Assembly: GCA_965140775.1 (NCBI GenBank) | Contig: OZ223471.1 | Coordinates: 1,860,001-1,924,000 of the forward strand | DNA length: 64,000 nt | Direction of reading: 5' to 3' | Source: UBA6244 sp965140775 | Lineage (GTDB): Bacteria; Bacteroidota; Bacteroidia; Bacteroidales; F082 | Shown: piece after piece, positions 52,532 through 61,360 of the stretch | How positions within the stretch are numbered: position 1 is the stretch's first letter | Layout of the letters: the number at the start of each line of letters is the position of its first letter | Notes under the pieces: model-generated | What the model was told of the DNA's origin: nothing | Seen by the model: the letters and a program-made list of their open reading frames with translations, nothing else | The model's database searches: none | Translations under genes and position numbers: made by a program

Positions 52532-53587
52532 ATGAAAAATTATTACCTTTCCTTACTTATGATGTTGGTTTTTTATGCAACCAACGCTCAGATAACCATT
52601 ACCAACGAAGCCCTGGCTCCAGCCGGAACCACCGTTTATATGGGCTATGATACCATTGCTCAAAATCAAATAACTCCGGGTGCCCCGGGTGCTAACATGA
52701 CCTGGGATTACAGCATGTTAACCGCTCACCAAACCGATACGGTGGCACTCATGTTGCCTGCTCAAACACCCTACGCCGCTGATTTTCCTTTTGCCAATTT
52801 TGTCGTGGCGCTTCCTTCCAGCAGTCAATATGCTTTCTTTACACGCAACAGCAATGTGTTTTCCAATGTGGGGGTGGCCGGCGATGGCGGCGATTACGGA
52901 TTTGTGGTAGCCCACCTCGAACCCGCCAATATTTACCTGGATTTTCCTGTAAACTACGGCAATTCGAGGGTAGAGAATTACAGCATGGAGGTGCGTATCG
53001 CCGATAATAGTTTCCCGGGCGTGGATTCTGTGAAGTATAAAACCAGTACCGAAGAACACCTGACTGTTGACGCGTGGGGAACCATGAAATTGCCCATCGG
53101 TACCTTCGATGCCTTGCGTCAGAAAGAAGAAAAAACCATCAGGGATACTATTTGGACACGTTTTTTTGGCAACTGGATTGTGCTTTCAACATCTGTTACC
53201 GAAACAGATACCTATAATTGGTGGACCAACGATGTGGGGGCAGGGTTTAGCCTTTGTTCCATTGATGTGGACCGACTTTCCATGGAAATAACCAGCATTA
53301 CCTTTTTGAATAGCTACACCGTTGGGGTAGAGACAAATCAAGAGGAGTTGGTTAGTTGTTATCCCAACCCGACGTCTAATGTTCTAAAGATGGATTATTC
53401 TGAAAGTATTCGGCCGGAGCAGGTGATTGTGTCCAACATGATGGGGCAATTGTTTCAGGTACCCGTTCAGATTGGTTCAGGATGCATTACATTGCAAATG
53501 AACGAACTACCGTCAGGGATGTATGTGGTTTCACTGCAAGCGGAAGGACGTCAGCCCATTCTGAAAAAGATTGTTAAGCAAGATTAA
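52532..53587 (+). CDS. T9SS type A sorting domain protein
   Basis: 351 aa with signal peptide (MKNYYLSLLMMLVFYATNAQ), a beta-rich middle (ITITNEALAPAGTTVYMGYD, TWDYSMLTAHQTDTV, DAWGTMKLPIGTFDALRQKEEKTIRDTIW) and a C-terminal T9SS sorting domain (LVSCYPNPTSNVLKMDYSES..GMYVVSLQAEGRQPILKKIVKQD). The middle resembles exported Bacteroidota proteins of unknown function. It begins 3 nt after the Dabb gene stop and ends 10 nt before the convergent cdaA gene. Confidence 0.82.
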   Translation: MKNYYLSLLMMLVFYATNAQITITNEALAPAGTTVYMGYDTIAQNQITPGAPGANMTWDYSMLTAHQTDTVALMLPAQTPYAADFPFANFVVALPSSSQYAFFTRNSNVFSNVGVAGDGGDYGFVVAHLEPANIYLDFPVNYGNSRVENYSMEVRIADNSFPGVDSVKYKTSTEEHLTVDAWGTMKLPIGTFDALRQKEEKTIRDTIWTRFFGNWIVLSTSVTETDTYNWWTNDVGAGFSLCSIDVDRLSMEITSITFLNSYTVGVETNQEELVSCYPNPTSNVLKMDYSESIRPEQVIVSNMMGQLFQVPVQIGSGCITLQMNELPSGMYVVSLQAEGRQPILKKIVKQD

Positions 53588-53597
53588 CAGCGACTCC

Positions 53598-54386
53598 TTA
53601 TTTAATGTCCAATCCCAATTCGTCCACCAGCATCGACTGAAGGTCCTGAGCCGAAACGTGGTAGGTCATTTCGCCGTGGATGGCATAGGAAATATGACCG
53701 GTTTCTTCGGACACCACCACGGCAATACAATCGCTTACTTCGCTTATTCCCAGAGCTGCTCTGTGACGAAGACCCACATGCCGGTTCACCTGCTTTTTGC
53801 TTACGGGCATAATACAACCCGCCGCTTTTATTTGTTGTCCGGTAATAATCATGGCGCCATCGTGCAACGGACTATTCTTGAAAAAGATGTTTTCGATAAG
53901 TGAAGACGAAAGACTCGAATTGATTTCCTGCCCGGTACGAATGTACTGTGCCAATTCATTTTGACGTGAAATCACAATCAAAGCCCCGGTTTTGGATGAA
54001 GCCATGTGCTTACAAGCTACGAGAACGGGATCCAGGTTAAATTCGATTTTTTCGCGAAATGCAAATTTAAGAAACTGAAATTTCCGACCGTATTTCCTGA
54101 AAAAGTAAGGCGTACCCAAGGCCAATAAGAACTGCCGGATTTCGGGTTGAAAGATGATGATGAGCGCTACCAATCCAACCGAAATAAAGGCTCCCAATAT
54201 TTGTGAAAGCAATTCCATCTGCATGGCCGTTACCAATTGCCAGATGAGGAACAACGATACCAGACCCACGAAAATATTGATGGCCACCGTTCCTTTCAGC
54301 ATTTTAAAGAGGGCAAACAGCAACACCGCTACCAGAAAAATGTCGAGCAGGTCGAGAATTCGTATGTCGATAAAATATAAATTCAA
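53598..54386 (-). CDS. cdaA: Membrane-bound diadenylate cyclase CdaA
   Basis: 262 aa. It makes the second messenger c-di-AMP from two ATP. Three N-terminal transmembrane helices (IFLVAVLLFALFKML, INIFVGLVSLFLIWQLV, LGAFISVGLVALIIIF) are followed by the DAC domain with the two catalytic motifs, DGA (NSPLHDGAMII near residue 172) and RHR (VGLRHRAALGISE near 206). Length and order fit CdaA (about 270 aa). No CdaR or GlmM gene is adjacent, unlike in Firmicutes. A promoter lies just upstream. Confidence 0.95.
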   Translation of the reverse strand: MNLYFIDIRILDLLDIFLVAVLLFALFKMLKGTVAINIFVGLVSLFLIWQLVTAMQMELLSQILGAFISVGLVALIIIFQPEIRQFLLALGTPYFFRKYGRKFQFLKFAFREKIEFNLDPVLVACKHMASSKTGALIVISRQNELAQYIRTGQEINSSLSSSLIENIFFKNSPLHDGAMIITGQQIKAAGCIMPVSKKQVNRHVGLRHRAALGISEVSDCIAVVVSEETGHISYAIHGEMTYHVSAQDLQSMLVDELGLDIK

Positions 54387-54402
54387 CAGATTGGTTTTTG
54401 AA

Positions 54403-54433
54403 CAAAGATAGTAATCCTATTGATATGGGTTGT
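54403..54433 (-). promoter_or_regulatory. Promoter of cdaA
   Basis: Minus strand TATCTTTG (54410-54403) with a TTG about 23 bp further upstream (near 54435) matches the Bacteroidota pattern, 16 bp before the start codon. Confidence 0.55.
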
Positions 54434-54454
54434 CAAGAGCTGATTTAAAATGGT

Positions 54455-55291
54455 TTACCTTTTTACATGTTTGGTTAACCAGGCATACCAGGCATCCATT
54501 CCTTCGCCTGTTTTTACCGAAAGTTCGATAAACTCCAGGTGATGGTTTACACGCAGGGCATATTCTCGACATTTTTCCAAACTGAAATCCACGTAAGGCA
54601 ACAGGTCGGTTTTGTTGATGATGCACAACTGCGCCGTTTGAAACATGGTGGGATATTTTAAGGGTTTGTCGTCGCCCTCGGTGGTACTGATCACCACAAT
54701 TCGCTGGGCTTCACCCAAATCGAACAGAGAAGGACAAACCAAGTTGCCCACATTTTCGATGAACAGCACGCCATCCTGTTTCACTTCCAGACTTTTGGTG
54801 GCCGTGTGTACCATATCGGCATCCAAATGGCAGCCATTACCCGTATTGATTTGAATTACTGGAGCTCCGGCAGCGTCAATACGATCGGCGTCGTGGGTGG
54901 TTTGTTGATCACCTTCGATAATATAGAGCGGAAGTTGGCCTTTCAGTTCTTTGATGGTACGTTCCAACAGACTGGTTTTTCCCGATCCGGGAGAGCTTAC
55001 CAAATTGAGAGCCAGAATATTTAATGCTTCAAAATAGCCACGGTTGCGTTCGGCCCGCAGGTTGTTTTGTGCCAACACATCCAATTCCAGTTGTATTTCC
55101 TGACTTCGCCCATGTTGATGGGTGTGTGGGTGATCGTGGTCGTGATCGTGGGTGTGTGGGTGATCGTGGTCGTGGTCGTGATGATGGTCGTGACCGTGAG
55201 CGTGGTCGTGGTGGCCATGATGATGATGATCTGATCCGGGTTTGGTATAAGTAATGTGGTTATCTTCACCACAGCCGCATGTTCCGCACAT
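54455..55291 (-). CDS. hypB: Hydrogenase nickel incorporation GTPase HypB
   Basis: 278 aa. It loads Ni2+ into [NiFe]-hydrogenase precursors. N-terminal MCGTCGCGE is the high-affinity metal-binding CxxCGC motif. A histidine-rich stretch at about residues 21-60 (alternating HD and HDH units) stores nickel. The SIMIBI GTPase domain has the P-loop NLVSSPGSGKTSLLE near 97-107, then EGDQQTTHDADRI, HLDADMVH, NVGNLVCP and NKTDLLPY. It stands apart from hypF-C-D-E by about 3.7 kb but on the same strand. A hairpin and a promoter lie in its leader. Confidence 0.97.
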   Translation of the reverse strand: MCGTCGCGEDNHITYTKPGSDHHHHGHHDHAHGHDHHHDHDHDHPHTHDHDHDHPHTHQHGRSQEIQLELDVLAQNNLRAERNRGYFEALNILALNLVSSPGSGKTSLLERTIKELKGQLPLYIIEGDQQTTHDADRIDAAGAPVIQINTGNGCHLDADMVHTATKSLEVKQDGVLFIENVGNLVCPSLFDLGEAQRIVVISTTEGDDKPLKYPTMFQTAQLCIINKTDLLPYVDFSLEKCREYALRVNHHLEFIELSVKTGEGMDAWYAWLTKHVKR

Positions 55292-55615
55292 AATATTGTT
55301 TTTTTAATAAATAAATGTCAGGTGAATGTGATATTCCGATAAGCAAATTCACCTTTGATTTTCTTTGGCAAAGGTAATAAATTGCGTTGAGAAACGTGCT
55401 TTATGTGCCAATTCAAATGTATTTTAAAACCAGGGAGTTTTTCGTTTTCTACTTTTGAATCTGACTCCCGAGGCTAATAAATAGACCCGGGCATTATAAG
55501 AAAATTGCTTTGGGCGAAATAGCAAATGCGATTATTTATCAATATTTCGTCAGACAATTGAAGATGACCGAATTATATGTACTTTTATGGTGCTAAAATT
55601 AATCGGTCTGATATC
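55292..55615. promoter_or_regulatory. hypB leader and divergent gap
   Basis: 324 bp without a gene. It holds AGGTGAAT (55320-55327) and ATTCACCT (55347-55354), an 8-bp inverted repeat with 19-nt loop inside the hypB leader, and a minus-strand TACCTTTG -7 box at 55376-55369, 78 bp before the hypB start. Confidence 0.5.
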
Positions 55616-58390
55616 ATGCGAAACGTCATTCTTGTATTGTTTGTACTTCATTTTTTGTCTATTTCGCCATTACGGGCACAACAGTCTATCCTTTTGGATA
55701 CCACCAACGGGTTGTGGATGAAAGGTGTGGCCGACAGCATTCATGAGGAGTTCATGAGTTCCCCCAAGCCACTTTTTTCTGTAATGATAAATAAGGAAAA
55801 ACATTCCTCCGCTTCTGTGGATTCAAAAATTGAAGGCGATACCCTCATGTTTTCATTCAAGAATGGTTTGTCGGGCAAGATTTTTCAGTCGAATGATAAA
55901 TATGGGTCGGTTTACATCATACGCTTTGAAAATTACAGCGATTCGGAGATGGTTATAGAAAATTTGGTACCCTTCGAAGAAAATCCACTACATACTTATA
56001 TTACTGCGTCGGGATCCTACGATTGGCCGGGTTACTTATGCCGGAGTGAACTATTTCGTCCGGGCAAGATTCCGGTGGGTGTAATTTTGCCAGACAATGC
56101 ATGGCATCTTGGTTTTGGCAGCTTTAATATTTCGGACCGGTATTCGGTTACGGCATTGGCGAAAAGAAAAGACGGGGAAAATACCAAATTGAGCAGGTGG
56201 GAGGCCAAGATACAACCCAATGGTTATTTTGATTATCGGTTATGGGTCAGCCTGCACGAAGGAGGTTGGTACGAGGGGCTTAAAATTATGTTTCAACAAA
56301 ATTACTTGTTCGACCTTCATGAATTTGACAATTCTTTGTACGAGAGAGAAGATTTGTCCTGGATAAGAAAAGCCTACATCATGGTGTTATACTTTGCCTG
56401 GGACCAAAAATATTTTTCTTATGACAAACAAGTCTATAGTTTTTACGATAGTTTTGTTGAAAAGGATTGGAGGATAGGACATTATGATATTTTTATTAGT
56501 TGGCCCACCTGGCCGCGACTTGGACTGGATCAACGAAACCAATGGGACATGTATGATGACCTTCCCGGTGGAATCGAAGAAATAAAAAAGCAAGTAGATT
56601 ATACACATCAACTGGGAGGTAAGTATTTTATTTCTTACAACCCGTGGGATGAGGGCACCCGAAAAGAAGATCATTTCATGGGTATGAAAAAAATGTTGAC
56701 CTTTTTGGATGCGGATGGAATTGTGCTGGATACCAAAGGCGAAAGTAGTAATGAACTGCAGGCAATGGCCGACAGCGTTCGACCCGGAATTATTATGTAT
56801 AGCGAAGGTATGGCAGTTCCTGCCCATATGCCCGGAATTATTACCGGAAGAGTGCATGATGCGCTGTATTTGCCACCAACGTTAAATCTCAATAAGTTGA
56901 TCAAGCCCGATAATGCCATTTTTAGGGTGCTCATGCTCTCTGATGGCAGATGGCACCGCGAAACTTCACTCGCTTTTTTCAACGGTTATGGTGTTGAAAT
57001 AAATCATATGCGTGTTGGTCGATTCGAGTGGTTGGACGACGAATTGGAATATTTGGGAAAAACCACAAAAATATTGCGCGAAAGCACCCATAATTTCACC
57101 TCCTTGGGTTATCACCCACTGATTGAAACACTTGCCGATAGCATATATGTGAACTATTGGCCCGGTGACTCCAAAGATATCTTTACCATTTTCAGTCTTA
57201 AACCTGAAGGATTTTTCGGCCCACTTTTTGAAATTCAAAGCAACAAACCCTTTCATTATGTGGATATCTGGCACAATAAGGAGATTGAACCCGTTGAAAT
57301 AGATGGAAAACAGTTTCTTCCTGCCGAAACACGAGCCTTTGACAAAAGCAGCCTTGGAACACGCTTGGAAGGAAATGTTGATTGTATTGCCGGTTTTCCT
57401 CAGATGTTAGATGTTCGGATAACTGCTGATTCATTGTATTGGACAAGCACCTCATCCGGATTGGTGGTAATTACGGCAGGCGATCCTTCCTATGGTGCAG
57501 TAAGTCATTCTTTTAAAAGTGATTCCGGGACAATTTCGCTTTATGACTATTTTAATACGTATCAGGGCAAATTTACAATTCAACTTATGGAAGGGGAGGT
57601 ACTAACCGACCAACGGGTTGTAGCCAATATTCCGGGCAGTCCCATGCTGATTTCCAAAAAAAATAAAACCACTTTGGCAGATAGAATTCCCCAAGGCATG
57701 AAACTGATTCAGGGAGGAAGATATCAATTTTATTCTGCTCGCAAAAAGGGAACTTCTGATCCGTTTATTCCGTTGCCTGACCATTCGGACACCATAATTC
57801 ATTATTGTTCCGGGTTTTATATGGATGAATTTCCTGTTACGAATGCCCAATATCAAACGTTTTTGAATGAATCGGGCTATTGGCCCAAAGATGGAAAGAA
57901 TTTTCTAAAACATTGGAATAACGGCCGTTTTGCCGACTCAATTGCCAATTGTCCGGTGGTATATGTGAGTTATTCGGACGCAAAGGCTTATGCAAAGTGG
58001 GCCGGAAAGCGGTTGCCCACAGAGGTGGAATGGCAATATGCAGCGCAGGGTACTGATATGAGAGATTATCCTTGGGGTAACCAGGTGGACTCTACTAAAT
58101 TTAACACCGGAGGCAGTATCGCTCAGGTGGATGCGTATCCTGACGGAGCCAGTCCTTTTGGTATTTACGATATGGTGGGAAATGTTTGGCAAATGACGAA
58201 CGATTTATACGACAATGGAAGTTATACATTTATGATGATAAAGGGAGGCAGTTATTATAATCCACAAGGATCCTACTGGTATATTTCGGGCGGAATGATG
58301 CCTGTTTACCACCCGCAGCAGTTGTTGTTGGTGGCTCCTTCCATCGACAGGTGCGCCACTGTTGGCTTTCGATGTGTTCAGGATAGGTAG
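55616..58390 (+). CDS. Glycosidase-like protein fused to a formylglycine-generating-enzyme (SUMF1/FGE-like) domain
   Basis: 924 aa from the Met at 55616 (signal peptide MRNVILVLFVLHFLSISPLRAQ; an upstream Met at 55577 adds a polar stretch). Residues about 25-680 look like a TIM-barrel glycosidase flanked by beta domains: WDQKYFSYDKQVYSF, YDIFISWPTWPRLGLDQRNQ, KYFISYNPWDEG, DADGIVLDTKGESSNE, GIIMYSEGMAVPAH, then a beta domain. Residues about 690-924 are an FGE-sulfatase (SUMF1/EgtB) domain: FYMDEFPVTNAQYQTFL, VVYVSYSDAKAYAKWAGKRLPTEVEWQYAA, PWGNQ, DMVGNVWQMTND, IKGGSYY, VGFRC. The classical copper-binding Cys pair of FGE is not obvious. The fusion suggests carbohydrate or surface-protein binding. 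The substrate is unknown. Confidence 0.72.
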   Translation: MRNVILVLFVLHFLSISPLRAQQSILLDTTNGLWMKGVADSIHEEFMSSPKPLFSVMINKEKHSSASVDSKIEGDTLMFSFKNGLSGKIFQSNDKYGSVYIIRFENYSDSEMVIENLVPFEENPLHTYITASGSYDWPGYLCRSELFRPGKIPVGVILPDNAWHLGFGSFNISDRYSVTALAKRKDGENTKLSRWEAKIQPNGYFDYRLWVSLHEGGWYEGLKIMFQQNYLFDLHEFDNSLYEREDLSWIRKAYIMVLYFAWDQKYFSYDKQVYSFYDSFVEKDWRIGHYDIFISWPTWPRLGLDQRNQWDMYDDLPGGIEEIKKQVDYTHQLGGKYFISYNPWDEGTRKEDHFMGMKKMLTFLDADGIVLDTKGESSNELQAMADSVRPGIIMYSEGMAVPAHMPGIITGRVHDALYLPPTLNLNKLIKPDNAIFRVLMLSDGRWHRETSLAFFNGYGVEINHMRVGRFEWLDDELEYLGKTTKILRESTHNFTSLGYHPLIETLADSIYVNYWPGDSKDIFTIFSLKPEGFFGPLFEIQSNKPFHYVDIWHNKEIEPVEIDGKQFLPAETRAFDKSSLGTRLEGNVDCIAGFPQMLDVRITADSLYWTSTSSGLVVITAGDPSYGAVSHSFKSDSGTISLYDYFNTYQGKFTIQLMEGEVLTDQRVVANIPGSPMLISKKNKTTLADRIPQGMKLIQGGRYQFYSARKKGTSDPFIPLPDHSDTIIHYCSGFYMDEFPVTNAQYQTFLNESGYWPKDGKNFLKHWNNGRFADSIANCPVVYVSYSDAKAYAKWAGKRLPTEVEWQYAAQGTDMRDYPWGNQVDSTKFNTGGSIAQVDAYPDGASPFGIYDMVGNVWQMTNDLYDNGSYTFMMIKGGSYYNPQGSYWYISGGMMPVYHPQQLLLVAPSIDRCATVGFRCVQDR

Positions 58391-58561
58391 TTATTGCTGT
58401 TGTATAAAGTCCTGCTTATAAACACAATCGCATTGTTGGTGAGTTGCAAAACATGGTGATTCGACATATTTATTTGTATCCATTCTATTTAGCTTGCGGG
58501 CGTTGACTTCTGTCATTTTTTTGGCTATATTAGCCACAGTATTTATCTAAATTACAGCCTT

Positions 58562-58963
58562 ATGAGAAAACATATTTCCATGACTGTGGAGTGCCCGCAT
58601 TGTTTGTCGTCGTTGATGGACGAAAAGGTGATGCTCAATGGTCATCCATCCATTAAATTAAATGTTGTTTCTCCTGAAGATCGCGGTGTAATCAACCTTT
58701 GTTCGGTGTACGAATGTTTCGATCATGTGTCGAATATTACCATCAAAGAAGGTGAGATTGTCGATTTTTATTGCCCCCATTGCAACAAGGAATTGCTTGT
58801 AAACGAAGAATGTAAGCTGTGTGGTGCGCCCATGGTTTCCTTCGTATTGCGCGTTGGCGGCAGGGTAACTATTTGTTCACGCAAGGGATGCTCCAACCAC
58901 TATGTGGCCTTTGACGATCTGGCAACTGAACTGGCAAAATTCTACGAACACTACGGCGACTAA
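58562..58963 (+). CDS. Zinc-ribbon protein of unknown function
   Basis: 133 aa with four Cys pairs: CPHC near residue 11, CPHC near 77, CKLC near 88 and CSRKGC near 108, so probably two zinc ribbons. Between them lies a short beta segment (IKLNVVSPEDRGVINLCS). The family is unrecognised. It converges with hypE, overlapping its stop by 4 bp, but is on the opposite strand. Its place next to hyp genes hints at a metal or redox link, yet nothing in the sequence proves it. Confidence 0.7.
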   Translation: MRKHISMTVECPHCLSSLMDEKVMLNGHPSIKLNVVSPEDRGVINLCSVYECFDHVSNITIKEGEIVDFYCPHCNKELLVNEECKLCGAPMVSFVLRVGGRVTICSRKGCSNHYVAFDDLATELAKFYEHYGD

Positions 58964-59979
58964 CAAATTCGGGGCAGCTGCTGTCCCGATAACATGTCGA
59001 TGATGCGTTTTCCACCTACCCAAGTTTCGAGCCAGGCTGTTCCGGCATGGTCGGCGGTTATTTCTCCAATGATGGCCGCCTGAGCTCCTAGCGGATGCTT
59101 CTTCAAACGAGAAAGCACCAACGCTGCTTCATCGGCACCCACCACCATCACTACTTTCCCTTCGTTGGCTACATAGAGTGGATCAAAACCCAACATTTCG
59201 CACAAGCCCCGCACGTTTTGATGCACGGGTATCTTTGTTTCGTCGGTTTTAATACCAAAAGGTTTGTTTTTGGCCAACTCGGCCAATACCGTGCCCAATC
59301 CCCCACGGGTGGCATCGCGCATAAACCTGATTTGCCCGCAACCCCGGATGGCCTCAGCAATCAGCCCATTCAAACAAGCACAGTCAGATTGAATGGATGA
59401 CTTGATATTGAGTTCGTTACGTGCAGCCATAATGGCCATGCCATGATCGCCGATACTCCCGTTGATGATAATTTGATCGCCGGGTTGAATGGTCTTTCCG
59501 CTGCTAATGTGAGCGCTTTCCTCATCAAGAAAACCAATGCCGGTGGTGTTGATAAATACCTTGTCGCACTTGCCTCTGTCCACCACCTTGGTGTCGCCGG
59601 TAACGATGAAAACGCCGGCTTTTCCGGCTTCCTCAGCCATGGTTTTCACAATGGTTTCCAGTGCGGACATTTCAAACCCTTCTTCAATAATAAATCCAAC
59701 GCTCAGGTATTTGGGTATGGCACCCGAAACGGCCAGATCGTTTACTGTGCCTGCAATGGCCAGATGGCCGATGTTGCCACCCGGAAAGAAAATAGGATCC
59801 ACCACAAAAGAGTCGGTGGTAAAAGCCAGTTTGTGTCCGGAGATGTCCAACAAAGCTGAATCGCCCTGTTCATGCAAGATGGGATTGCCAAAATGGGCTG
59901 CAAACAAATGGTCGATCAGATCGTGGGTAAGTTGTCCGCCGCTTCCGTGTCCGAGGAGTATATTGCTGTGTTTTTTCAT
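58960..59979 (-). CDS. hypE: Hydrogenase maturation protein HypE
   Basis: 339 aa. It dehydrates the carbamoyl group on its C-terminal Cys to thiocyanate, the cyanide source for the Fe of [NiFe]-hydrogenase. It is a PurM-type ATP-binding fold: LLGHGSGGQLTHDLI, FTTDSFVVDPIFFPGGNIGHLA, VTGDTKVVDRG, GDHGMAI, MRDATRGGLGTVLAEL. The C-terminus ends PRIC, with the essential Cys as the last residue. The gene follows hypD with a 15-nt gap as the last of hypFCDE. Confidence 0.97.
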   Translation of the reverse strand: MKKHSNILLGHGSGGQLTHDLIDHLFAAHFGNPILHEQGDSALLDISGHKLAFTTDSFVVDPIFFPGGNIGHLAIAGTVNDLAVSGAIPKYLSVGFIIEEGFEMSALETIVKTMAEEAGKAGVFIVTGDTKVVDRGKCDKVFINTTGIGFLDEESAHISSGKTIQPGDQIIINGSIGDHGMAIMAARNELNIKSSIQSDCACLNGLIAEAIRGCGQIRFMRDATRGGLGTVLAELAKNKPFGIKTDETKIPVHQNVRGLCEMLGFDPLYVANEGKVVMVVGADEAALVLSRLKKHPLGAQAAIIGEITADHAGTAWLETWVGGKRIIDMLSGQQLPRIC

Positions 59980-59994
59980 GATCAGTAGGGTTGA

Positions 59995-61080
59995 TTACCG
60001 GTTATACATAAAATAGGCAGCGCATGAACCTTCGTGGGAAACCATGCAGGCGCCCACGGGATCGGAAGGAGTGCACACTGTGCCAAAAAGCTTACAGTCC
60101 TTGGGCTTTTTAAGTCCTTTAAGGATTTCACCGCAAATGCAACCCTTGGGTTCACGGGTTTCTTCCACTTCCACCTCTATCATTTTTTCGGCATCATGGT
60201 GGGCATAGGCCGGACGTATCTGCAAGCCGCTGTTTTTCAAAATTCCCAATCCGCGCCACCAGTCGTCGCGGGGTTCAAAAACTTCTTCCAGCATTTGTTG
60301 TGCCTTGATATTTCCTTCGGGTTTTACGGCACGTGTATATTGTATTTCTACTTTCGGTTGACCACTTTCAATTTGTTGAACCAACATCAACACACTTTGC
60401 ATGATGTCCACAGGTTCAAAACCGCTGATGACCACACCTAACCCAAATTTTTCAGGAATTCCGTAATAGATTTTCTCACCTGTGATGGTGCTCACATGAC
60501 CGGGACCCAGGTAGCCATTGATTTTAACACCTTCATCGATAAGGGTTTCCATGGCCGGGGGCATCACTTTGTGTGCGCTGTACACATAAAAGTTTCTTAA
60601 TCCTGCCATGGCTGCTTTCAGAATGGCGGCTGCCGATCCCGGCGCCGTTGTTTCAAATCCAATGCCCAGAAACACCACTTTTTTTCTGCGGTTGTGCTTG
60701 GCAATCATCATGGCGTCGAGCACCGAATACACCATACGGATGTCGGCACCCATTGCTTTTTCCTGTTCCAGGCTGCTGCTCGAACCCGGAACCCGCATCA
60801 AATCGCCATAGGTGGTGATAATCACGTCGGGCAGGCGACTATAAGCCACCGCCTGATCTATATAATTTCGTCCGGTTACGCATACCGGACAACCCGGGCC
60901 GGAGATGAGTTCAACGGTTTCGGGCAGGAGGTAAGGAATGCCATATTTTTGAATGGACATGGTATGACCGCCACAAACTTCCATTATTTTAATGGGTCGA
61001 GTGGAGATTTTTTTGATTTCTTCGGCAAACAATCGCACCAAACCTTTGTCGCGGTATTCGTCAATGTGCTTCATAATCAA
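59995..61080 (-). CDS. hypD: Hydrogenase maturation protein HypD
   Basis: 361 aa. It is the [4Fe-4S] scaffold that, with HypC, assembles the Fe(CN)2CO unit. Conserved motifs are present: MEVCGGHT, ISGPGCPVCVT, FLGIGFETTAPGSAAA, and the C-terminal Cys cluster ECKGCICGEI-like segment (PKGCICGEILKGLKKPKDC, KLFGTVCTP, GACMVSHEGSCAAYF). The Met two codons later (61074) is an alternative start. The start abuts the hypC stop, so the two are translationally close. Confidence 0.97.
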   Translation of the reverse strand: MIMKHIDEYRDKGLVRLFAEEIKKISTRPIKIMEVCGGHTMSIQKYGIPYLLPETVELISGPGCPVCVTGRNYIDQAVAYSRLPDVIITTYGDLMRVPGSSSSLEQEKAMGADIRMVYSVLDAMMIAKHNRRKKVVFLGIGFETTAPGSAAAILKAAMAGLRNFYVYSAHKVMPPAMETLIDEGVKINGYLGPGHVSTITGEKIYYGIPEKFGLGVVISGFEPVDIMQSVLMLVQQIESGQPKVEIQYTRAVKPEGNIKAQQMLEEVFEPRDDWWRGLGILKNSGLQIRPAYAHHDAEKMIEVEVEETREPKGCICGEILKGLKKPKDCKLFGTVCTPSDPVGACMVSHEGSCAAYFMYNR

Positions 61081-61350
61081 CTATATCAAACGGGTGTTGG
61101 TGTCCTTTTCTTCTGCATCCATCTGCTCATTCAGTTTTTTAAATTCATCGAAAGTGCGCAGGGTTTCCAGGGCTTCCTCTTCATCCAGTTTCTGAATGGC
61201 AAAGCCCGTGTGCATCAGGATGTAGTCGCCCACGTGTATGTCGTCGATGGTCAACATCTCAAGGCTGGTTTCGTAAGTGGAACCACCAACCGAACAAATG
61301 GCTTTGTCGCCTTCAATTTTATCTACCCTTGCGGGAATACTTAAACACAT
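61081..61350 (-). CDS. hypC: Hydrogenase assembly chaperone HypC
   Basis: 89 aa from MCLSIPARVDKIEGD at 61350. The Met-Cys start, with Cys2 as the Fe-carrying residue, fixes the start and excludes the longer frame from 61473. It is a small OB-fold (AICSVGGSTYETSLEMLT, VGDYILMHTGFAIQKLDEEEA). It brings iron from HypD to the hydrogenase large subunit. It begins 10 nt after the hypF stop and is immediately followed by hypD. Confidence 0.97.
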   Translation of the reverse strand: MCLSIPARVDKIEGDKAICSVGGSTYETSLEMLTIDDIHVGDYILMHTGFAIQKLDEEEALETLRTFDEFKKLNEQMDAEEKDTNTRLI

Positions 61351-61360
61351 AGTTACTTTT

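Noticed and set aside
59443..60016. Plus-strand frames over 130 codons opposite hypE/hypD
   Set aside because: HypE and HypD are unambiguous on the minus strand; these are mirror frames.
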